Shown here piece by piece: positions 28,357-28,641 of a DNA stretch of 28,641 bases. This DNA comes from Chloroflexi bacterium UBA4730 (GTDB lineage Bacteria > Chloroflexota > Limnocylindria > P2-11E): NCBI GenBank assembly GCA_002404155.1, contig DHJC01000017.1, forward strand, positions 2,927 through 31,567. Reading direction: 5' to 3'. The notes below the pieces were generated by a model that saw nothing but the letters and a program-made list of their open reading frames with translations, was not told the origin of the DNA and did no database searches. Position numbers and translations under genes: made by a program. Within the stretch, counting starts at the first letter, position 1. Each line of letters opens with the position of its first letter.

Positions 28357-28641
28357 TTACGCGGCGTCCTTCGTCATCTTCTCGCCCTTCTCGCGAGCCT
28401 CCTCGATCGTGCCGACGTTGAAGAACGCCTGCTCCGGCAGGTCGTCGTGCTTGCCCTCGAGCACTTCCTTGAAGCTGCGGACGGTGTCCGCGACCTTCAC
28501 GTACACGCCGTCGAGGCCGGTGAACTGCTTGGCGACGTTCAACGGCTGGGCGAGGAAGCGTTGGATCTTGCGGGCGCGAGCGACGAGGAGCTTGTCGTCG
28601 TCGGAGAGCTCGTCGACGCCGAGGATCGCGATGATGTCCTG
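28357..28641 (-). CDS. atpD: F1Fo ATP synthase beta subunit, C-terminal end (truncated by window edge)
   Basis: The last 94 residues of the catalytic beta subunit. The visible sequence QDIIAILGVDELSDDDKLLV includes the DELSD motif near the start of the C-terminal helical domain, followed by ARKIQRFLAQPLNVAKQFTG and a closing helix EQAFFNVGTIEEAREKGEKM. The stop is TAA at 28359-28357. The nucleotide-binding part lies outside the window. It is followed by atpC on the same strand, which confirms the F1 operon order. Confidence 0.97.
   Translation of the reverse strand, partial: QDIIAILGVDELSDDDKLLVARARKIQRFLAQPLNVAKQFTGLDGVYVKVADTVRSFKEVLEGKHDDLPEQAFFNVGTIEEAREKGEKMTKDAA

Overview
This is a gene-dense, high-GC bacterial chromosomal window. 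Coding strands are packed and many neighbours overlap by GTGA, ATGA or TGATG. The protein set (an HspR-type MerR repressor beside lon, a KimA-like potassium transporter with separate RCK subunits, TP-rich linkers on exported proteins, HisKA_3 kinases, cupredoxin, GT-C membrane proteins, a SpoIID-domain protein outside a sporulation locus) suggests Chloroflexota, perhaps the Limnocylindria side. That placement is inference from gene content and base composition; an actinobacterial or other high-GC relative is not excluded. I saw no tRNA, rRNA, CRISPR, transposase or prophage genes, and no gene-free stretch longer than about 150 bp.

Layout. (1) 1-1787, minus strand: lon (cut by the window edge) behind an HspR-like repressor gene, with a near-consensus promoter that overlaps a 9-bp inverted repeat resembling the HspR operator. 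(2) 7922-1806, minus strand: eight tightly packed genes, rsmG, a degenerate HisA-like barrel, a metallophosphoesterase, a PrcB_C-like protein, a KimA-like K+ transporter, a universal stress protein and two TrkA/RCK proteins. (3) 7926-11039, plus strand: a membrane-anchored cupredoxin, a zinc-ribbon protein, hypoxanthine phosphoribosyltransferase and a secreted SpoIID/LytB protein. (4) 22620-11047, minus strand: a run of eleven genes starting with mreB, then WecG/TagA and GT4 glycosyltransferases, a PHP phosphoesterase, an MprF/AglD-type flippase-like protein, a GT-C type membrane protein, two tandem paralogous membrane proteins, and finally kinase, response regulator, kinase. (5) 22750-24221: a ZIP metal transporter divergent from an MntR-type regulator. 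(6) 24218-26145, plus strand: a HicB-like/DinB fusion protein and a zincin-like lipoprotein. (7) 28641-26142, minus strand: atpD (3' end), atpC, a YncE-like beta-propeller lipoprotein and a Nudix hydrolase.

How the genes may work together. Region 4 reads as a surface-glycan and cell-shape locus whose last three genes form an unusual signalling module. The upstream kinase looks intact but has no ATG/GTG/TTG start before its H-box. The response regulator has Glu in place of the phospho-accepting Asp. The second kinase keeps its His but has lost the ATP-binding Asn. MreB at the head of the same run has Gly where the actin fold normally has the phosphate-2 Asp. This cluster of conserved-site substitutions is the best candidate for an undescribed system in the window. 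Region 2 looks like a potassium-homeostasis unit joined to general housekeeping genes, and region 5 is probably a self-contained manganese-responsive uptake pair.
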